DNA of 64,000 nucleotides. It comes from Vitrella brassicaformis. Its lineage: Eukaryota > Sar > Vitrellaceae. This document shows, one piece after another, positions 57,144 through 64,000 of the stretch. The notes beneath the pieces were generated by a model, which was given only the letters and a program-made list of their open reading frames with translations, ran no database searches and was not told the DNA's origin. The stretch's first letter is position 1. The number at the start of each line of letters is the position of its first letter. The translations under genes and the position numbers were made by a program. Location: the NCBI GenBank assembly GCA_001179505.1, contig CDMY01000077.1, forward strand, positions 145,461 to 209,460, given 5' to 3'.

Positions 57144-60100
57144 TCAAGCCCCCTGTGCGAGCGAGGGGCTGAGATCCACATCTATCTCTCCTTCCTCTTT
57201 TTCCCCATTCGAGACCAGGAACCCATGCAGTTTGCGAATGTGCATGCACAGATCCGCGTACTTCTCCAGCCGCACCGTCGGAGCGTCTTGGCCCACGGAC
57301 ATACCGAACACTCTGCACAAAACACAGCAAAAGAGGGAGAAGCAGGTGTGCTTTCTATCGGTTGCCATGTGCGTTTTCATGTGCGCGAGACTCTCTTGCC
57401 TGTAGAGTATGTATTTGCTTCTCTTCTGGAGGGCGAATCGGAGCTCGTTCATCGACAGGTCGATGTGTTCTTTCGTGCCGCGGGAAGTCGATTTCACTTC
57501 GACCACTTCGCAAAGACGCAACTGTAGCAACCATGACGACAAGGCAGACAGGACACAATGCATGTACGGATGGGGCCAGCCCGCGTGCCGCTGGTGGTGC
57601 CTCCCCGCGTACCAGCTGCTCGTCGTCAAGAAGCTGGCGTATGTGCATGATGGCCGGGCATCCTCGTGCAACCACAATGTCGAAGGGCAGACCGCTCTCC
57701 TCCTCCTCGTTGACCCATATCACGCAGCTCTCGTCACGGCCAGCCTCCTTCTCCACATCTCTCAGGTACTCGAACACAATCCTCTCGCCCGCACGACCGA
57801 TTTCACCTCGCGGGTCCTCTCCATCGACCGCCAGTTCAACTGCCGTCTCGCCCTTGCTGCTGTGGTTGGCCTGGTAGATGTCCTGCACGAGCTTCTGCAG
57901 CCCACCCAGCTGCATTTGCTCCCGCGTCAGGTCCCTCTCGTCCGCAATGCCATGATACACCCCACCACGCCCGTGGCAGATCTTCGATCTCCGCATCTTC
58001 CTCCGGATGCTTTGATCACGGAATAAGTTGTCTTGCTGGTCATGTTGCTCGTGCTGGTGCCGACTGATACTGCCGCCTCCCCTCCCCCTCCCCCTGGCTC
58101 TGCCTCTCTTGGCTCGGTCCATCAGGTTGGTCAGATGACTCGCCGACAGCTCAAAGGACACCGCCTCGCCGTACTCAGGAACCACCAGCGGCGCTGGAGG
58201 TGACTGGTGTTGCCGTGGCTGTTGGTCACCTTCTACGTCAGCCACTGCACCGCTGCCATACTGTCTTTTGAAGCTCTTCGGCAGGCGCTTGGGCCTGTCG
58301 TCATTCTGATCTGGCTGGGCGGGAGGGTCCTCTGGCAGCTGGCCCTCGAGCAGTGTGCCGACACTCACATTCAGAGGTTGCTGGGACAGCGGGTCGAAGG
58401 GAGCCGCTGTCGGGTTGAGGGTCGAGGCCGCGCTGACGCTCTCTGCCTCTGCGGCGTTGTCACTGGATTCGTCTTGTGGGTGTTTCTGCTTGGCGAGGGA
58501 GGCGAGAAGGTCAGCGTAGCGCTGCAGGGGCGTGGGAAGACATACGCTGGCGGGCAGGAGGACCTCTGGCTCGTCGGACGGAGGCGCAAGCCAGTGGCTG
58601 GGGGCCTGACAGAAAGAGATGGAAGCAATGGGAGCAGAACTTTGTGAATCGTCGTCCTGTTGTGATTCCATACCTGAACTGGTGATGAGGTGTGCTGGAT
58701 GGCACCTCGTAGCTTGTCTCTGAACTGCTTGGCGCAGAGTGCGCCTGACACGAAAGTCACGTCACCTCCTTTGCCGCTCTCCACCAGCTGCAGCTTCTCC
58801 TTCATCCTGGCTGAGTCGAATGCCGTGCAGACGAAGTCACTAATCGCTTGCAGACACCGCGTCATGTGTTTGGCGACGTCGCCCCAGAGCTCTGGGGGGC
58901 TACCCCGTGGCAGCACGCTGCCTCGCGCCAGCACGTCGACCACCTTGGCCGTCAGCTGCCCAGCCACGGCCTTCAGGTACTTCTGCAGCCCGTCGTTGCT
59001 GAGCTTGTGCAGATGTCGTGATGAGTCCCAGTCACTCGGCGTGGTGAGATAGACCTTCGCACCGTCGCACGCTACAGATGTCTCCATTGTGGTCACAGGA
59101 AGGCTCGCCCCATTGACGGGAAGGAAGACGCTCTCCTTTACTCGCCTGCAGAAGACGACCTCAGAGGGGCAGTTGTCGGCCGACAAAAGGCCCCAGAGGC
59201 ACATCCTTGTCCGCTCGAAAAAGGCGTCGGCCTCCTCCCGCCGGCCAATGCCATGTAAGAAGCTATCCGACTGATCGACTCGTTGCCGAAGGGCGCCCTC
59301 CACAGCATGGATCAACAGCGCCAGCACGTCGGCCGCCAGCAGCTCGGCAACGTCACCAACTTGGAGTGCGCAGAAGCGTTCGTCAGTCGGCTGCAGAAGC
59401 GGCGAAGAGGGCCCGACGTGTCTGAGCAGCATGAAGGGTCGGGTCGCCAAGTCACTGGGGTCGATCTTCCGCTGCGCCACGGTGGACAAGCGGGGCACAT
59501 CCAGCGCCTCCAGCAGGGGAAGCATGTTCTCGTCGGAAGTCAAGCGATCACGTGCAGCGCTGCCTCCGCCAAAGAGGACAATGGGCTGGTCTGCGTCACT
59601 TGGCGGCTGAAGGGCCTGTCGATGGAAGGCAGGGTCGAGAGGCGCCGAGGCGTCGAGGAGGTCATCGAAGATGACGCGGTAGCGGGTCAGGTCGACGAAG
59701 CCCTTTGCGACGTTGCCGACGTTGTGATCGAATGCGCGCCAAATGCTGAAGAGCACAGGGGGAACACTGTGTCCCAAGGCCACTTGCTGGCTGATGTGCA
59801 GGTTACCTTGCCTCACGCAGACCGCGACTCAGTTGAGGTCTGCCATCAAGATTCAGGTGGCCTTCCCGCGCTTGGGTGGAGAGCTCCGCCAAGAGCCTGT
59901 AGATATAGGGGAGACGAAAATATGTGAATACTCTGTCGTATTCCGCGTACCGTTTTATTTCGCCGATGACTACATCTCTGCCCTCCCGAAACCTGCTCTC
60001 CGGTGAGTGAATCAACCTCCCTCCCAACAGCTCAGGCTTCGCATAGTCTTCCGGCGTGCGATGACAGCCAGCCTTCTCAAAAAACGGCGCCAGATCGATC

Positions 60101-63100
60101 TCGTAGTAGTGGTCAAGAAATCGGAAGCGCGTCATGGCTTGCTCGTAAGAGAACCTGCCGTGTCGGCGTTCGTTGTAGCCAGGTATGCCAGACATAAGGA
60201 ACGTCTCCACAGATGACTTCCACTCGCCGTCAAACTCCTGGAACAACACATACGGAGCGGAAATATCGCAGTTGCACGTCTAGAGATCGTTTCTCGTCCG
60301 TGACGGCTTACTTTGTCAAGTTTCTTTTTCGCCCACGGCCTCTCGATGGGGACCCAGATGCCGCAGTGTTTGTCAAAGAAATCGCGAATCTGCAGCACAT
60401 CAGACAATTGGTAAGAAGATGTGCACGATGTCTCCTTGCTCAGTCACCTCTCTGGCATCCTCCATCCTGTCCAACAGGCAATAGACGCCGGACATCACCC
60501 CAAGAGTTGTCCTGATTGGGGCACCAGCGTCGTCCTGACCGTCAAGTGGACGAGCGCCCCAAAGCTTCAAGAGAGACAACACGGGCCCTGGGTGGTCGAG
60601 GCTGCTCTGCACCCCCAGAGCAGTCAGCGTCGGCTCCATCTCGGCAAACGGCCTCCCGGATCGAGCCAAGTAGGGCGCGAATTTCTGGAAGATCTGGACC
60701 ACCGGACGCTCGGGCAGCCACAGGTCCGATGGCCGATGAAGCGTTCCTCTGTCCGAAGGGAGCCACGGCAGGACTCGAAGAAGGACGAAGAAGGATGAGT
60801 GAAGCTCCGCACCGGCGGCGGACTTGACCGTGCTCACGCTGTCGATCTCGTCCTTGCACGAGTGCAGCACGGAGAGGAGCCGCATCAGCCTCTCCTCCAC
60901 CTCCCGTGACACTTGGCCGCCCGTCAGTCCGACAGCATCCACCTCATCGGATCGCCGGACTGCCTCTTCGATGGCCGGCGAGGGAAGGAGTGCCATCAGC
61001 AGACGCTCCAAAGGCACGCACTGGAAGTCCTTGATAGTGCTAGTGGCCGCACCGCTGTCCACTCCTTGAGGACACAGCTGTTGTCGCCAGACAGCTCGAG
61101 TGATGCACTCGAAGGGCCCACCCTCCTCGCCAACCGAAGGGAACAGCGAAACTCTCCGTGGCATGACCCAGCAGAACCGCCGCACACCTATCTCCTGCAG
61201 GAACCTGGCCCACTTCTCGCGTGTGTCGTCCCTGTGCGGATGCCCGCCGGCATCGAGGTACACGGGGTGGATGAGCAGCCAATCAATGGGCGCGTCGGGG
61301 GGCTCAAGGCCAAACACATCGACGGTGGGATCAAGCGTCTTCGAGAAGAGCATTGGCGAGGTGAGGGGGCTGGCCAGCACCAGCTGGACGTCAGAGTTGG
61401 GCTCGTCAGTGGGGATCGGCTTCAGTCCAGCGGGCAGCTCATCATGTGGATTGAGAGTGCGGTAGGTGCAGATGAGGCGAAGGGACACGAGGAGTTTTTC
61501 GACAGCGTCGCGATTCGGTAGCGATGCAAGAGACTCGTGGCCGCCGAGGTCGTGGAGATAGCATGCGACGCTGGCCCACACCTGCACATCACCACACCAC
61601 CAACGAGAGATGTGCTTTGTCGGTGCGTCTGCTTGGTGGTCTATTCACCTGGGCGTCCGGCTCGTCATTCAGGTGCTGCGCAAGGAAGGCGATCAACAGC
61701 TCATCCGTGGCGTGTTTCACACCAAACCTGTGGCAGAACACACAGAAATTTCGGTGCGCCCATGATGTTCCTGTCGCTACCTGCTTACCGTCCGAGCAGT
61801 TCAACAATCCGTGCCTTCTCATCGTCTTCCCTCCCCGCCCACAACGCCGGGTCGACAGTGGGCAGCTGAATCTCGAAGGCGTACTGCGACTGGTGGGTCT
61901 CGGCACACCAGTGCACGCCACAGTTGCGCCACAGAGAGAACCTCTCGGCATCATGCTCCCCCTCCCATCGCGGCAGGAAGAGCTGACACGCGTTGGCCGC
62001 CATGCGGTGTCCTCCACGGATGGGCACCAGCGGCAGCCCCTTCATCTGCTTCATGTGGGTGGCCTTCTCCTTGGTGTTGTGACGCGTGCCGGCGATGGAA
62101 ACGTGTAGAATGAGGAAGACCTTGCCGAGCCAGTCGATGGGCTTCTCCACCAGTTTGCCCGCCTCGTGAAGTCGCACCAGGTAGTTGAAGAAGAACGACG
62201 CTGAGCCGACCTCCATACCCAGCTGCCGCCCCCTCGTCTCAATGTTGCCTTGTCGCTCGAGCAGCTGGGCGATGGCGCGATGCACATACTTGAGCCCCAT
62301 CGACTCATAGAGATCGGCTGGGGGGATGATGCTCATGAGATCATCGAGGCTGCCCGACGGCACCAGCAAGCAGCTGGAGGGCTCATGCCACTCGCCGTCG
62401 GCCGTCAGCACCCACGCAATGCCCTTCTTGAGTCGGGACTGGAGACCTTCGACAACCGGGCGGTACCAGCTGCTCCTGTCGACCGACAGGTCGGGGAAGA
62501 GAGGCAGCAGGCGGAAGAGGAAGTCGGGGGGCAGGTGGGTGTCCGGATTGTCGCTGGCCATGGTGCTCTTGAGGACGATCACGGTGTCGACCATCAGGGA
62601 TGCGAACTCGTCGCGGAGCCACAGATTCCACACGTTGTCCTCCTTCACCGTTTCTCGGCTGCTCGTGACGGTCCAGTCGGCCTGCAGCGTCATCTTCATC
62701 GGCCGAGCGGTGAGAGGCAGGTATGCACACACCGGCTGGTGGTCCATTTCGCCGTCAGCCTTGAGAGGCACTGCCACTTGAATGACGGTAGGCTCCACCC
62801 CATCGTCATTTTCGCTCTGATCCTCACTCTTGAGCCGCCACGCTGTTAGCGTGGGCATCCTCTGCTGCCTCACGACCAGCCAGTCCTGGTGCTCGTCATC
62901 CTCCACCAAACGAATGATCTCCGCGTCGGTTTCGACACTCAGGCAAAGCGACGAGGTGGGCAGCTGGGCACGGTCTTGGCGCGCGAGCCTCCGGCGAATG
63001 GCCGTGACTCGGTTGACTATCGACAGCTGCCGCAGTCGATTCAAAAAGAGCAGAAGGGGCGGATGGATGTTGCCGAGTTCCCTGGCGCATTTCTCGAGGA

Positions 63101-64000
63101 AGGACTGCTGGTAGCGGTTGTGTTCCTTGAAGGGCAGGTCAATCAGCGTCGTCCAGCTGTTGGTGGAGGCCTTGAGGCGCGTCTCGCGGTCGACAGTGAT
63201 GTCGAAAAGGAGCTCACCATCCGACGGCTCCACAACGGGGTCTTGGCCTGAACACACATCAGATCACACACATATGTAAGCAGCACCAGTATCGAGCTCC
63301 ATCACTCCACCCCCTCACCGTGATGTGGCAGAATGTATCCAAGCCGCTTATCGGATGCATCGAAGAAAAGTGAGAAGCCATTCGAGCAGATGTGGGGCGT
63401 GTTGCTGACACTGAACACGGACTTGAAGCCAATGCCCTTTCGCCCGATGAGCCCGCTCTCGCCCCTCTTGCGTGACTTGGTCGACGAGCCGACGTCACAG
63501 ATGGCGCGAATGTTCTTCTCCTCGAAGCCCTTCTCGTTGTTGAACAGCCGAATGCCGTCTTGAGAGAGGGTGAGCTGGAGACTGGGTATGACGCCATCAT
63601 CATAATGATTATCGTCCGCGTTCTGAATCAGCTGCACACACATACAGGACAGGGAACGGATACTAGTGCTGCCCGGTGCGGTGTCTCTGTGTGTGCATTC
63701 ACCATCCGACTCACCTCAAAGACAAAGTGAAAGTCCTTGTCGTAGAGGTCGGTGCTGATCTTCTGCAGCATCCTGCCCTGCCGCTTCTGGGCCTCGTCGA
63801 TGCTGTGCTCGACGTGCTTCCGCAACTCGGCCGACATATGCACGTCCCGCAACTGACTCTCCAGATCAAGGTTCGATCGGATGTCCTCGATCACAGCCCT
63901 GAAAACGAACAAGAAATCGGCGTCATGGGGGTTGTTCTCGCCATGTGACGTGTTTCTCCCTACCAGCACTTCTGTCGCTGTGCATTGAAAGCAGATGGCT
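57144..64000 (-). CDS. Giant NO VEIN/sacsin-like protein: HSP90-type ATPase plus DUF3883 domain (5' end outside window)
   Basis: Minus-strand multi-exon gene cut by the right edge, stop at 57144. From the N-terminal side: a helical stretch (63900-63720), then a GHKL ATPase domain with LIQNADDNHYDDG (Asn/Asp of the N-box), AICDVGSSTKS, and GLIGRKGIGFKSVFSVSNTP (glycine-rich ATP lid). This form is typical of sacsin and plant NO VEIN proteins. About 1,500 residues of less conserved sequence follow (63257 to about 58000). An Arg/Gly-rich stretch (GRARGRGRGGG) precedes the C-terminal DUF3883/NOV_C domain: GRAGERIVFEYLRDVEKEAG, SGLPFDIVVA and, after an intron, VEVKSTSRGTKEHIDLSMNE and LQKRSKYILYR. 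The D...E-x-K arrangement suggests a PD-(D/E)xK nuclease-like fold. In plants NO VEIN affects auxin and vesicle traffic; here the role is unknown. Confidence 0.88.

Noticed and set aside
59283-59927. 214-residue plus-strand open frame within the NO VEIN-like gene
   Set aside because: Antisense to a long coding exon whose frame continues into recognised domains.

Overview
The window is nuclear DNA from a GC-rich, intron-dense protist. Nearly every gene is split into many exons by short GT-AG introns. A plastid fibrillin with a signal-peptide-like leader, a CCCH zinc finger of a form I associate with alveolates, a thrombospondin type 1 (TSP1) membrane protein and a one-domain voltage-gated channel together suggest a photosynthetic alveolate. 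A chromerid such as Vitrella brassicaformis is my best guess, but it rests on gene content and style and was not checked against a database.

Left part (1-28 kb). Genes are tightly packed, often head-to-head or tail-to-tail. In order: a coiled-coil protein with a possible CH/HOOK-like N-terminus (minus, cut by the left edge); a possible mitochondrial protein of unknown function; a TSP1-repeat membrane protein; a mitochondrial carrier (minus); a voltage-gated cation channel with EF-hands and a very long tail; a roughly 6.3 kb many-exon coiled-coil gene; a plastid lipid-associated protein (fibrillin, minus); a tiny lysine-rich gene (minus); and a frameshifted fragment resembling domain II of SelB-type elongation factors.

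Middle part (28-56 kb). An imperfect inverted duplication has arms at about 28.2-33.4 kb and 51.2-55.8 kb. Each arm carries the same three genes: an ankyrin-like protein, an EamA/DMT-type transporter divergent from it, and a small one-anchor membrane protein. The left ankyrin copy has an in-frame TAG near its end. The two transporter copies are nearly identical, while the ankyrin N-terminal halves and the ankyrin-transporter intergenic regions have diverged, so similarity along the arms is patchy. The left arm also has a 300-base assembly gap at 30134-30433. Between the arms lie decayed helicase-like sequence, COG1 (Golgi tethering complex), the CCCH zinc-finger gene and about 8 kb of apparently gene-free DNA full of tetra- and pentanucleotide repeats.

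Right part (56-64 kb). A zinc-dependent nucleoside deaminase (minus) is followed by a large gene, cut by the right edge. It combines a sacsin/NO VEIN-type HSP90-like ATPase domain with a C-terminal DUF3883 (NOV_C) nuclease-like domain.

No rRNA, tRNA, CRISPR array or intact transposon was recognised. The genes are mostly independent housekeeping or lineage-specific units; only the duplicated trio looks like a unit that moved together.
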